A stretch of DNA of 32,115 bases from Sterolibacterium sp. (GTDB lineage Bacteria > Pseudomonadota > Gammaproteobacteria > Burkholderiales > Rhodocyclaceae). Each line of letters begins with the position of its first letter. Within the stretch, counting starts at the first letter, position 1. The position numbers were made by a program, and so were the translations under genes. Where the stretch lies: contig JAHFRE010000022.1 in assembly GCA_023258955.1 (NCBI GenBank), positions 1-32,115 on the forward strand, in the 5' to 3' direction. This document shows positions 10,598 to 19,172 of this stretch, one piece after another. The notes beneath the pieces were generated by a model. The model ran no database searches and was not told the origin of the DNA. It was given only the letters and a program-made list of their open reading frames with translations.

Positions 10598-11557
10598 CTA
10601 GAACCGCACCGGGCTGGGCGGCGCCTGGCCGCCCAGGACGGCGATCAGGTTATCCACCGCCAGCATCGCCATCTTCAGCCGCGTCGCCTGCGAAGCGGAG
10701 CCGATGTGCGGCGTCAGCAGCACGTTGTCCAGCGCCAGGAAGCGCGGGTCGAGCGCCGGTTCGTTCTCGAACACGTCGAGCGCGGCGCCGGCGATGCGCC
10801 GTTCCTGCAACGCTGCGATCAGCGCCGCATCATCGACGATGCCGCCGCGGGCGACGTTGACGAGCCGCGCCGTCGGCTTGAGCAGCGCCAGTTCCGGGGC
10901 ACCGATGATGTGGTGCACGGCCGCAGAATAGGGCAGCATCGGCAGCAGGAAGTCGGCCTCGGCGAACAGCGTCTCGCGCTCCACCCAGGTGGCGTTGCAA
11001 CGCCGCTCCAGCGCCGCGTCGCAGCGATTGCGGTTGTGGTAGAGCACGCGCATCGAGAAACCCGCAGCGCGCCGGGCGATGGCCTGGCCGATGCGCCCCA
11101 TGCCGAGTATCGACAGGGTCGCGTGGTGCACGTCGGCACCCAGCCAGGCGTCGAACTTCCAGGCCCGCCAGCGGCCCTCGCGCAACCAGCGCTCGGCCGG
11201 GACGATGGCTCGCGCCGAGGCCAGCAGCAGCGCAAAAGCCAGATCGGCGGTGGTCTCGTCGAGCACCTCCGGCGTGTTGGTGACGACGATGCCGGCGCGT
11301 TTGCAAGCAGCCAAATCGATGTTGTTGTAGCCGACGGCGATGGTGCACAGGGCGCGCAGCCGCGACGCCCGTTCGATGACGCTGGCGTCGAGCGGATCGA
11401 CCGCCGAGGACAGCGCGCCGTCCTTGTCGGCCAGGTGCTGCGCCAGTTCTTCGGCCGTCCAGATCCTGTCTTCCTGGTTGGCCTCGACCGCGAAATGGCG
11501 GCCGAGACGCTCCAGCACTTCGTCGAACACACGCCTGGTCACCAGGATCTTATGCAT
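10598..11557 (-). CDS. D-2-hydroxyacid dehydrogenase (glyoxylate/hydroxypyruvate reductase type)
   Basis: A 319-residue protein of the D-isomer-specific 2-hydroxyacid dehydrogenase family, normal length. The Rossmann motif GMGRIGQ is at 152-158. Catalytic residues are placed at R237 (NVARGGIVDD), E266 (DVFENEP) and H284 (LTPHIGSAS). The N-terminal substrate domain carries the VGYNNID motif at 75-81. It reduces a 2-oxoacid to the D-hydroxyacid with NAD(P)H; the GhrB/hydroxypyruvate-reductase type is my best guess. An alternative is reduction of an arylpyruvate, which would link loosely to the aromatic operon further along, but there is no proximity argument. The ATG at 11557 is preceded by only a weak AAAGA. 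It is divergent from the lipoprotein gene at 11683. Confidence 0.92.
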   Translation of the reverse strand: MHKILVTRRVFDEVLERLGRHFAVEANQEDRIWTAEELAQHLADKDGALSSAVDPLDASVIERASRLRALCTIAVGYNNIDLAACKRAGIVVTNTPEVLDETTADLAFALLLASARAIVPAERWLREGRWRAWKFDAWLGADVHHATLSILGMGRIGQAIARRAAGFSMRVLYHNRNRCDAALERRCNATWVERETLFAEADFLLPMLPYSAAVHHIIGAPELALLKPTARLVNVARGGIVDDAALIAALQERRIAGAALDVFENEPALDPRFLALDNVLLTPHIGSASQATRLKMAMLAVDNLIAVLGGQAPPSPVRF

Positions 11558-11682
11558 GGTCTTTACTCGCGGCTGCTGCTATGGGCGGGGGTTTTCGGGC
11601 ATAATTGGGCGGATTTCGCACGCGATCCGGGCGCGACAAACGCCGGACCGGCCGTGCACTCTACCATTCGACGGAAAACAAC

Positions 11683-12963
11683 ATGAATCGCATCCTCGCC
11701 GGCCTCATGACCTGTGTTGCCGCATTGCTCGTCGGCGCCTGCGGCGGCGGCGGCTACAGCCTCGGCAGCTCGGCGGCGGCACCGACCGACGTGGTCGTCG
11801 CGGCCGGAGACTCGAGTGCCACCGTGTCCTGGACCATGGCGCCGGGCGTCGACTACTGGATCTTCCTCGCACCGACCGACAGCATCAACACCTCGAACTG
11901 GACCAGCTTCCTCGGCGCGCGCAGCGTCATCCGGGCCACTTCGCCGCAGCTGGTGACCCAGTTGAGCAACGGCACCACCTACGCCTTCACCGTCAACGCC
12001 CGCGTTGGCAACGGCCCGGGCGGACCCGGCACGCCGTCGCAGGCCATCATCCCGCGCATCGCCGGCGGCGTCTGGGTGCCGGCAACGCCGTTGGGCACAG
12101 CGGACCTGCTCGGCGCGGCCTTCGGCGTCATCGGCACCACCACCATCAGCCCGGTGTCCTCCTTCCTCGCCGTAGGCAAGGGCGGCGCCATCTACACCAG
12201 CGCCGACGGCAAATCGTTCGCGCCGCAGCAATCGACCGTCAGCGCCGATCTGCGCTGCGCCGTCTTCGGCGGCACCTATCTGGCGGCGGGCGCCAACGGC
12301 ACGGTGGTCTCCAGCGCCGACGCCATCACCTGGGCGGCCAAGACCTCGGGCACCAGCGCTGCCCTGAACGGCCTGACCACCAACGGCGCCGGTACCTACG
12401 TCGCGGTCGGTGCCGGCGGTGCGATCGTCACCAGCGGTGACAGCGGCGCCACCTGGACGCTGGCCAACTCGGGCACGACCAAGGATCTCTACGCGGTCAC
12501 CTACGGCCTGTCCGGCAGCGCCAACGCCTTCGTCGCCGTCGGCAGCGGCGGCACCATGGTGGCCAGCATCGACGGCGTCACCTGGACGCCGGCGGCGAGC
12601 GCCTCGACCAGCGCCGACCTGCGCGGCATCACCTACGCCTCGGTGCTGACCTTGGTGTCGGGCGCGGTCACCAGCGCACCCGTGTGGGTGGCCGTCGGCA
12701 GCGGCGGCGTCATCCTCACCAGCGCCGACGCCGTCACCTGGAGCGCGCCGGCCTCGGGCACCGGCGCCAGCCTCAACGCCATCACCTACAACACGCGCTT
12801 CGTCGCGGTGGGCAACGGCGGCACCGTGCTGACCAGCGACGACGCCGGGGTCAGCTGGCAGGCGCAGAACTCACGCAGCAGCGCCAACCTCGCCGCCATC
12901 ACCCACAACCCCTACGGTTACCTCGCGGTCGGCGCCGCCGGCGCCAACCTGACGGCTTTCTGA
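11683..12963 (+). CDS. Lipoprotein with FN3-like domain and predicted seven-bladed beta-propeller
   Basis: A 426-residue protein starting at ATG 11683; an upstream in-frame GTG region lacks signal character. Residues 1-20 are a lipoprotein signal peptide with lipobox VGAC, Cys at 20. Residues about 32-125 resemble a fibronectin type III fold (PTDVVVAAGDSSATVSW ... GTTYAFTVNA). The rest is built from repeats of about 40 residues with the core xVAVGxGGxxxTSxDGxxW, beginning at residues 161, 199, 239, 283, 335, 373 and 413. The last copy stops after the first half, and the missing half (W, GT, L, AF pattern) is found before the first copy at 131-147. The chain can thus close as a ring of seven blades. 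No catalytic residues are recognised. It is probably a periplasmic or surface binding or scaffold protein. A CATAAT at 11600 may be its -10 box. Confidence 0.85.
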   Translation: MNRILAGLMTCVAALLVGACGGGGYSLGSSAAAPTDVVVAAGDSSATVSWTMAPGVDYWIFLAPTDSINTSNWTSFLGARSVIRATSPQLVTQLSNGTTYAFTVNARVGNGPGGPGTPSQAIIPRIAGGVWVPATPLGTADLLGAAFGVIGTTTISPVSSFLAVGKGGAIYTSADGKSFAPQQSTVSADLRCAVFGGTYLAAGANGTVVSSADAITWAAKTSGTSAALNGLTTNGAGTYVAVGAGGAIVTSGDSGATWTLANSGTTKDLYAVTYGLSGSANAFVAVGSGGTMVASIDGVTWTPAASASTSADLRGITYASVLTLVSGAVTSAPVWVAVGSGGVILTSADAVTWSAPASGTGASLNAITYNTRFVAVGNGGTVLTSDDAGVSWQAQNSRSSANLAAITHNPYGYLAVGAAGANLTAF

Positions 12964-12964
12964 T

Positions 12965-13867
12965 TCAGAGCGCGCCGACGCAAAGCGCGATCGCCAGGGT
13001 GTGGCTCTGCCCCGGCGCGAGCAGCAGGCGGTCGTCGAGCGCGTTGCCGCTCTCGACGCAGACCATGGTGCGCCAGGCATCGGCGCCGAGGTCGGCCATC
13101 CGGCCCGCCTTGTCCGCCCCGGGCGACCAGACGACGGTGCTGGCGCTGCCCGACTTGTCGATGCGGATCCACCGCCGCAGTTGGGCGTCTTCGACGACGC
13201 AGCTCGCCCGCGTGTCGACGTAGACGCGATCGAGCTCGCCAGCGAAGGCGATCGGCCCGCGCTGCTCGCGCCGGCCGCCGTCGTGCTTGTCCACGTAGCT
13301 GGCGGCCTCGAGGCCGCAGACGCGCACGGCGCCGATGTCGCCGATGCGAAAATAGCTGTGCAGCGCTTCGCTGATCGCGCACTCGTGCTCGCCGTCGTTC
13401 ACCGTGGTCAAGGCGAGATGCAGCGTCTGGCCCACGCCTATCGTCAGCGTCGCGCCCAGGCCCGGCGGCAGCAGAGCGCGGGTCGGCGCGTCGGCGTCGA
13501 GGGCGAGGACGATCTCGGTGCCGCCGACGTTGGCGGCGGTCGCAACGACGCGCCAGGGGCTGGTGCGGGCGAGGCCGTGCGCCGGCAGCCGCCCGTCCTC
13601 GGGATGGGCACCGAACCACGGCCAGCACAGCGGGATGCCGCCGCGAATCGCCGTGGCCGGCGCGAAACGGGCGCGCGGCGACAGCCAGAGCACCGGCTGC
13701 GCCTGGTCCTTGGGCTGCCACTCGAGCAACTGGCCGCCCTGCAGGCTGACACGGGCGGTGCACTGGGCGTTGTCCACCACCGCCTCGATCAGCCCCGCGG
13801 CCAGGGACTGAAAACGCAGTTCGCCGGCAAGCGCGAAGCGGTGGTTCAACTCGGCGAGCTCATCCAT
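12965..13867 (-). CDS. D-hexose-6-phosphate mutarotase (YeaD-type aldose 1-epimerase)
   Basis: A 300-residue protein. Translation starts at ATG 13867, supported by AAGGA six bases upstream and by the N-terminus. The longer frame to 14248 only overlaps the upstream gene. Family motifs are present: RGGIPLCWPWFG at 75-86, HGLAR at 97-101, the catalytic histidine H170 (EALHSYF), D213 (ELDRVY) and the catalytic glutamate E272 (CVESGN). YeaD-like enzymes interconvert alpha and beta anomers of hexose-6-phosphates in the cytoplasm. The gene follows the unknown 318-residue protein with an 11-bp gap, so the two are likely co-transcribed. It converges on the lipoprotein gene with one base between stop codons, leaving no room for a terminator. 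Confidence 0.93.
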   Translation of the reverse strand: MDELAELNHRFALAGELRFQSLAAGLIEAVVDNAQCTARVSLQGGQLLEWQPKDQAQPVLWLSPRARFAPATAIRGGIPLCWPWFGAHPEDGRLPAHGLARTSPWRVVATAANVGGTEIVLALDADAPTRALLPPGLGATLTIGVGQTLHLALTTVNDGEHECAISEALHSYFRIGDIGAVRVCGLEAASYVDKHDGGRREQRGPIAFAGELDRVYVDTRASCVVEDAQLRRWIRIDKSGSASTVVWSPGADKAGRMADLGADAWRTMVCVESGNALDDRLLLAPGQSHTLAIALCVGAL

Positions 13868-13878
13868 GGCGGCGTCCT

Positions 13879-14835
13879 TCAGATCAGGAGGTAGCGGCTG
13901 GCCTGCTGCGCGGCGGCGAGCGCTCGCTGTGCCTCGGCGCGGCGGATGCGCACCAGGACCAGGATCCAATGGCGACGATCGCGGGCGTAGAGCTCGGGAA
14001 AGCGGATGGTATCGCCGTCGGCGGCCGGCGCCATGGCCGGATCGAGCAGCACGCCCAGGCGGTCCACCATCAGCGTCACCGGATCCAGGCGCAGATTTGC
14101 CGCGGGGCTGGCCAGCCAGGCCCGGTAGTCTTCGAGCACCCGCGCCGGCTCCAACGCCGCGGCGGCCTCGCGCAGGCGCCGCTCCAGGGCACGCAGGGCC
14201 TCGGCCCGCGCGCGCGGCTCGCCGCCGCCCGCCCGCGCCATCTCCCATTCGGTGTGCAGCGCCTGGCGCGCACCGCGCGTCTGTTCGAGTCTCCCGGCGA
14301 AGCTCTTGGCCAGGCTGTCGAAGGCCAGCTCGCCGATGCGCGAGCGCGTTTGCGCTAGTTCCGCGCTCAGCTCCAGCAGGGTATGGTCGGAGAAATAGAG
14401 CAGGGTTTGCGGCACCTCGCGGCGCACCCGGTCGCCGTGCAGTCCGGCGCCCATCACCTTGCGCTCGTGGCGACGCATGCCCAGCAGGGCGAAGAATTCC
14501 TCCGCCGCCGACGCCGCTGGGCCGCCGAGGAAATCGCGCACGGCCTGGCTGCGGCCGAGCATCTCGGCGATCTGCTCGGTGCCGGAGAAGAAGGCGTGGA
14601 CCAGCGGATCATCGCCAAACACATGGCCGTTGATATCTACCGGCCCGGGAATGTCTTCGACCAACTGCGCGCAATAGTCCAGGGCCCCGCGCACGCTGGC
14701 CGCCAGCTTCCGCTCGTAGCGCGGCACGGCCATCATCAGCGGATCGGCCAGGGCGACGCCGCGGTCGATGGCGCGGCGCAGGTCCTCGTCCAGCGGCGCG
14801 GCGAGCAGCGATCTCAGTGGCGCGAACAGTTCCAT
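13879..14835 (-). CDS. Conserved protein of unknown function (318 aa)
   Basis: I do not recognise the family. The product is a soluble, mostly helical 318-residue protein without signal peptide or membrane segments. Notable stretches are VDINGHVFGDDPLVHAFFS (about 66-84), EEFFALLGMRRHERKVMG (about 111-128), a segment PQTLLYFSDHTLLELS, and a helical Arg/Ala/Glu-rich region near 205-245. Coding potential is convincing: GC-rich third positions and compact fit between neighbours. It is followed after 11 bp by the mutarotase gene and is divergent from the RlmN-like gene at 14910. No conserved metal- or nucleotide-binding motif is visible. Confidence 0.8.
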   Translation of the reverse strand: MELFAPLRSLLAAPLDEDLRRAIDRGVALADPLMMAVPRYERKLAASVRGALDYCAQLVEDIPGPVDINGHVFGDDPLVHAFFSGTEQIAEMLGRSQAVRDFLGGPAASAAEEFFALLGMRRHERKVMGAGLHGDRVRREVPQTLLYFSDHTLLELSAELAQTRSRIGELAFDSLAKSFAGRLEQTRGARQALHTEWEMARAGGGEPRARAEALRALERRLREAAAALEPARVLEDYRAWLASPAANLRLDPVTLMVDRLGVLLDPAMAPAADGDTIRFPELYARDRRHWILVLVRIRRAEAQRALAAAQQASRYLLI

Positions 14836-14909
14836 CGGCTGCGAGTATCCCCAAATTCGGCGGCTGCCGCCACCTGGTCTTGGCGCGATGCTAGCATTCG
14901 CCTCCGCCC

Positions 14910-15917
14910 ATGCGCATCGAACACATCCGTCAGCGGTTGCGCGCCCTCGGCGCCAAAGCCTGTCACGAGGAGGCGCTGCTGCGCACCTGGTTGCAGGCGC
15001 AAGCGCAAAACCAGCGGCGCCGGCCCGATCCGCCGCAGCGATTGGCGCAGGCCTGGCCCGGCTTGGCCCTGGAGCTGGCGGCGCTGGCGCGCCTGGTCTC
15101 GGAACACCCCGGCGAGGATGCCTGCTCGCGCCTGCTGATCGGACTTTCCGACGGCCACAGCGTCGAGAGCGTGCTGCTGCCGCGCCACGGCCTGTGCGTG
15201 TCCACCCAGGTGGGCTGCGCCGTCGGCTGCCTGTTCTGCATGACCGGCAGAAGCGGTCTGCTGCGCCAGCTCGAAGCCGCCGAGATCGTCGCCCAGGTGG
15301 TGCTCGCCCGCTCGCTGCGCGAGGTGCGCAAGGTGGTATTCATGGGCATGGGCGAGCCCGCCCACAACATCGACAACGTGCTCGAAGCGATCGAATTGCT
15401 CGGCACCCTGGGCGGGATCGGGCACAAGAATCTGGTCTTCTCGACCGTCGGCGACCGGCGCGTCTTCGCGCGCCTGCCGGCGGGCCGGGTGAAGCCGGCG
15501 CTGGCGCTGTCGCTGCACACCACCCGCGCCGACTTGCGCGCCCGCCTGCTGCCGCGCGCCGCAGCCATCGCGCCGGCGGAACTGGCCGAACTCGCCGAAG
15601 ACTACGCGCGCGCCACCGGCTATCCGATCCAGTACCAGTGGGTGCTGCTCGCCGGCGTCAATGACGGCGACGACGAAGTCGATGCCATCGCCCGCCTGCT
15701 CGCGGGCAAGTACGCGGTGATGAACTTCATTCCCTACAACGCCGTGGCCGGGCTTGAGTTTCACCGGCCGAGCTGGGCGCGCGCCGCGGAGATGGCCAGA
15801 CAGTTGCAAGGTCGCGGCGTGCTGACCAAGCTGCGCCAGTCGGCGGGGCAGGACATCGACGGCGGCTGCGGCCAGCTGCGCGCGCGGCTGGCTGTCAATA
15901 CAAGCCCTTGTCGTTGA
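14910..15917 (+). CDS. RlmN/Cfr-family radical SAM RNA methyltransferase (short paralogue)
   Basis: A 335-residue protein of the RlmN/Cfr family. The cluster motif CAVGCLFC supplies C103, C107 and C110. GMGEP at 146-150 is the SAM-binding motif, SLHTT is at 201-205, and the methyl-carrying cysteine is C320 in DIDGGCGQLR. Both cysteines needed for the ping-pong C-methylation are therefore present. Compared with E. coli RlmN (about 384 residues) the N-terminal helical domain is shorter. This is probably a paralogue; the housekeeping rlmN of such genomes usually sits next to ndk and ispG, which are not here. A2503 of 23S rRNA or a tRNA is the plausible target but unproven. The stop overlaps the convergent hemerythrin-fusion gene by 23 bp. 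No Shine-Dalgarno is obvious. Confidence 0.9.
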   Translation: MRIEHIRQRLRALGAKACHEEALLRTWLQAQAQNQRRRPDPPQRLAQAWPGLALELAALARLVSEHPGEDACSRLLIGLSDGHSVESVLLPRHGLCVSTQVGCAVGCLFCMTGRSGLLRQLEAAEIVAQVVLARSLREVRKVVFMGMGEPAHNIDNVLEAIELLGTLGGIGHKNLVFSTVGDRRVFARLPAGRVKPALALSLHTTRADLRARLLPRAAAIAPAELAELAEDYARATGYPIQYQWVLLAGVNDGDDEVDAIARLLAGKYAVMNFIPYNAVAGLEFHRPSWARAAEMARQLQGRGVLTKLRQSAGQDIDGGCGQLRARLAVNTSPCR

Positions 15918-18510
15918 GGAAGGCGCTGTACTTGCGATCCTCGTCGAGGACGTGGCGCACGATCCAGTCTTCCATGAATTTCATGAAGCCGGCCTGGTCG
16001 GGAACGGCGCCGCCCAGCACCCGCTCCCGGTACTCGCTGACCTGGGTCATCAGCTGGCCGTGCTTCTTGGCGTGGCTCTCGGCCTCCTCATAGCCGTAGA
16101 GCCGCATCAGCTTCTCCTCGGCGGCGAAGTGGTAGCCGGTGTAGTCGACCAACGCCTCCAGGGCTCCGGACAGCGCCGCACCGTCGCAGCCCATCTGCAC
16201 CTGCTGCGCGATGGTGTTGGCGATGGCGATCAGTCGTTTATGGTGGGCGTCGAACTGCGCCACGTTCACGCCGTAGCTCTCGTTCCAGACGAACAAGCCG
16301 TCCGCCTGCTCGTTGCTATGCACCATGCGCGCCGCCCGCTGCTGGTAGCTCTCGAGGATCTTCCAGCGCAGTATCGGCACGTTGCGGAACAGGTCGCCGT
16401 GGATCTGCACCGTGGTCGTCTCTTCCAAGGCGCGCAGGCGAAACAGGTCGTGCATGTTGAGGACGGCCTCTTCCTCGCCAAAGAAGTCGCGCGGCCCGAG
16501 AACGTCGAGCACCTTGGTGCCGAGGACGCGTTCGACGCGGCCGCTGCGGATGATGTTGATCAGCGTCACGTCCTTGCCGCTGATGAATTCGCCGGCGGCA
16601 AAATGCCGCTCCGTGGCACCGTCGATGATGCGGCCGAGCACCGCCACCGGCAGGCCTTCGGAGAACAGGCTGGTGGTGTTGAGGAAGCTGCGCATCGCCG
16701 ACATGCGCAGCAGGCGGATCAAGAGGCCGTTACGGCGGATGACGGCGGCGTAGAGGCCGATCGGGATGCGTAGCAGGCGCACGAAGGAGGAGGCGCGGTA
16801 GGTGTGTTGAAACGGCCTCTTGTCGAGGATCGCGTCGTCGCCGATCAGCGAGCCGACCGACAGGCTGCCCAGCATCTTGTCGCTGGTGCGGATCTTCTCC
16901 ACCTGGCCTGAGAGCAGCAGCAGGATCTCCTGCGGCATCTCGCCGTCCTTGATGAAGATCGCACCCGGATTGATTTCGCTGATCGGCAGGTTGACCAGCA
17001 TGCGCAGGTCGTGCAGCGCCACCCCCGGCAGATTGGCGTCGAGGTAGGCGAATGCCTGGCGGCGCAAGCCGTCGGCCACACCCTCGACCAGCACGTCGAC
17101 GGTGCCGAAGGAGGCGGAGGAGCCGATCTCCCTCTCCTCCGGCGTCAACTCCGAGGCGCGGTGGGCGAGCAGGATGCGCGCCGACTTGTCTTCCTTGAAA
17201 TCCTTGGCCTCGCCGTGGATCAAGCCGCCGCCGATGTCGATCTTCTTCAGATCGTAGGCCGCCAGATAGGCGGCGCGGGTGCGCTCGAAGCCGGCCTGGT
17301 CGATTCCCGGTTGGTCGGCCTGGCTGGTGACCATGCCGCGCAAGACGTCGAGGGCGACGATGTCGGCAAAGTGGGCGTAGCTCTTGTAGCCTTCGCCCCA
17401 GAGGGCGCGGAACACCAAGATGTTGGTCTCGACCGGATGCGGCGAAAATATCGGCATCACCTCCAGCCCCTCGACGTCGTTCCAGGTGTCGAAGGCCAGG
17501 TCCTTGACCTCGAAGAAATCGCCGAACTGCTCGTCCTCGATGCCGAGCAGGGCGCCCAGCTTCTTCGCCGCCGAAGCGCGCACCAGCGGCGTGGCGAAGT
17601 AGCGGATGCGGCGGCCGGCGCGCATCAGCGCCGTCAGGCCGGCGAAGTGATCGTCGTGGGCGTGGGTGTGGAAGATGCCGTCGACCTGATCGATGCCGAT
17701 GCCCAGCGCCGACAGGATGTTGACCAGGTGCGGTCCAGCGTCGATCAGGTAGAGGCTGCCCTGATAGGTGATGATGCTGGACATGGTCGGGCGGTTGATG
17801 TCCCAGCCGTCGCCCTCGCCCGAGTGGATCACCGAAAAATATTCCGAGTCGAACCTGCGGTAACCGAGCGGATAGGCGCACTCGTAGTTGAGTCCGGCGG
17901 CCAGGTTGAGATCGACCGTCACCGCCTCGCCGGCGTGGGAGAACTCGAACACGTTGGGCTTGAGCCGGCGCAGCTGCACGCCGGGGACGATCTCCACCGC
18001 AGTTTCGCCGACGATCCGGGTGTCGACGAACTCGCTGGTCGGCTTGATCCGGCCGAAGGCGAACTTCAGCTTGAGCCGCATCATCTGCTCGGCCTGGGCC
18101 TCCGGCACCCCCGCCTCCATGATCTCTTCGCGCGACACCAGGCCGTAATTGCCGCGGTAGATGTAGCGCAGCTGCGACTCGACCTGATCGGCCGAACCGA
18201 TCAACAGCGGCTTCTTGCCGGTGTTGTTGGGATGACCGGGCAGCAGCATGCCCTGCTTGTAGAGCATCTGCAACACGGGAAACTCGGCGAGGTTGGCGAA
18301 TTCGGCGTTTTGCAGCGAAACGTCGGAGAGCAGGATGGCGTTCGGTCCCGTCTCGCAAGCTACACCCTTGACCTCCTGCGGCAGGATCAGGCCGCGCTTG
18401 ATCAGGTGCTTGACCGCGTCGGCGGGGCAGCCGCAGAGCACACGCAGATTGGCTTCGGGAACCTCCACCCACTGGATCCCGCGCGTGACATCGATCTTGT
18501 GAATTCCCAT
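15895..18510 (-). CDS. Multidomain sensor: MBL fold + two cyclic-nucleotide-binding domains + hemerythrin
   Basis: An 871-residue fusion. Residues 1-235 are an unassigned N-terminal region. Residues about 236-440 are a metallo-beta-lactamase fold with HTHAHDDH at 281-288, H358, D383 and H432 as likely further ligands. Residues about 505-600 and 620-725 each resemble a cyclic-nucleotide-binding beta-roll (GEMPQEILLLLSGQVEKI; AGEFISGKDVTLINIIRSG). Residues about 738-868 are a bacteriohemerythrin with a full ligand set: H756 or H757, HxxxE at 794-798, HxxxH at 813-817 and HxxxxD at 853-858, which binds O2 at a di-iron site in known members. The whole reads as an oxygen- or NO-linked sensor controlling a hydrolase or oxidoreductase. 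No membrane segment is present. GAGG lies directly ahead of the ATG, and a TAAAAT at 18553-18548 (minus) may be its own -10 box after iorB. Confidence 0.92.
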   Translation of the reverse strand: MGIHKIDVTRGIQWVEVPEANLRVLCGCPADAVKHLIKRGLILPQEVKGVACETGPNAILLSDVSLQNAEFANLAEFPVLQMLYKQGMLLPGHPNNTGKKPLLIGSADQVESQLRYIYRGNYGLVSREEIMEAGVPEAQAEQMMRLKLKFAFGRIKPTSEFVDTRIVGETAVEIVPGVQLRRLKPNVFEFSHAGEAVTVDLNLAAGLNYECAYPLGYRRFDSEYFSVIHSGEGDGWDINRPTMSSIITYQGSLYLIDAGPHLVNILSALGIGIDQVDGIFHTHAHDDHFAGLTALMRAGRRIRYFATPLVRASAAKKLGALLGIEDEQFGDFFEVKDLAFDTWNDVEGLEVMPIFSPHPVETNILVFRALWGEGYKSYAHFADIVALDVLRGMVTSQADQPGIDQAGFERTRAAYLAAYDLKKIDIGGGLIHGEAKDFKEDKSARILLAHRASELTPEEREIGSSASFGTVDVLVEGVADGLRRQAFAYLDANLPGVALHDLRMLVNLPISEINPGAIFIKDGEMPQEILLLLSGQVEKIRTSDKMLGSLSVGSLIGDDAILDKRPFQHTYRASSFVRLLRIPIGLYAAVIRRNGLLIRLLRMSAMRSFLNTTSLFSEGLPVAVLGRIIDGATERHFAAGEFISGKDVTLINIIRSGRVERVLGTKVLDVLGPRDFFGEEEAVLNMHDLFRLRALEETTTVQIHGDLFRNVPILRWKILESYQQRAARMVHSNEQADGLFVWNESYGVNVAQFDAHHKRLIAIANTIAQQVQMGCDGAALSGALEALVDYTGYHFAAEEKLMRLYGYEEAESHAKKHGQLMTQVSEYRERVLGGAVPDQAGFMKFMEDWIVRHVLDEDRKYSAFLNDKGLY

Positions 18511-18581
18511 CCTCGGCCCTCGCCCGACAGCGTCGCTAGCGCGTCACATTTTACGCTGGCGAGGCCGGCAACGACGAGAGT

Positions 18582-19172
18582 CTAGCTGCAGACGCTCGTC
18601 GCCGGCAAGCGCAACGCCCAGCCACGCGCCAGGGCCTCGAGATTGGCCTGGCGCTGGCGCTCGCCGCTCAGCGCCGCGGTCGCTGCGCAAAGCTCGTCGT
18701 AGGTGAAAGGGAAGTCGTCGTGGCTGGCACCGAAGCCCATCAGCACCAGATTCGCGACCAGCGGATTACCCATCGCCAGCGCCACCGCGTCGGCGTCGCA
18801 GCGGTGGATGCTCACCCCCATCTCGGCGAGCGGGCCGGCCAAGCGTTGGTCGGGAAAGGCCGTCGCCGCCGCGACGTTGACCACGCAGACGGCGCCGGCG
18901 CCGCCGTTGGCGCGGCGCAGATAGGTGAGGTTGCGATGCGCCTCCATGCAGTCCAGGCCCAGCAGCAGGTCGGCGTCGCCCTCGCAGACCAGCGGGCCGG
19001 AAAAATCGCCGATCTTGACGTGGGTCATGACCGAGCCGCCGCGCTGGGCCATGCCGAAGGTCTGCGAGCCGAGCACCGCAACCTGGTTGCGCCGCGCCAC
19101 CTCGGTGAGCACCTTCGCCGCGAACAGCACACCCTGGCCGCCGACGCCGGCGACGATCGCCTGGCACCTCAT
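18582..19172 (-). CDS. iorB: Indolepyruvate:ferredoxin oxidoreductase beta subunit
   Basis: A 196-residue protein, normal for IorB. The N-terminus MRCQAIVAGVGGQGVLFAAK carries the GVGGQG motif of the gamma-domain of 2-oxoacid oxidoreductases, followed by TFGMAQRGGSV, a family hallmark. The ATG overlaps the iorA stop (ATGA at 19169-19172), so subunits are made in stoichiometric coupling. A much longer frame continues upstream to 21893 on the same strand, but it runs out of frame through iorA and is an artefact. Together with IorA it oxidatively decarboxylates aryl-pyruvates (indolepyruvate, phenylpyruvate, hydroxyphenylpyruvate) to aryl-acetyl-CoA with reduction of ferredoxin. It is the last gene of the operon. 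Confidence 0.96.
   Translation of the reverse strand: MRCQAIVAGVGGQGVLFAAKVLTEVARRNQVAVLGSQTFGMAQRGGSVMTHVKIGDFSGPLVCEGDADLLLGLDCMEAHRNLTYLRRANGGAGAVCVVNVAAATAFPDQRLAGPLAEMGVSIHRCDADAVALAMGNPLVANLVLMGFGASHDDFPFTYDELCAATAALSGERQRQANLEALARGWALRLPATSVCS

Noticed and set aside
12915-12970. Possible terminator between the lipoprotein and mutarotase genes
   Set aside because: The stop codons are one base apart and no stem followed by a T-run is visible on either strand.
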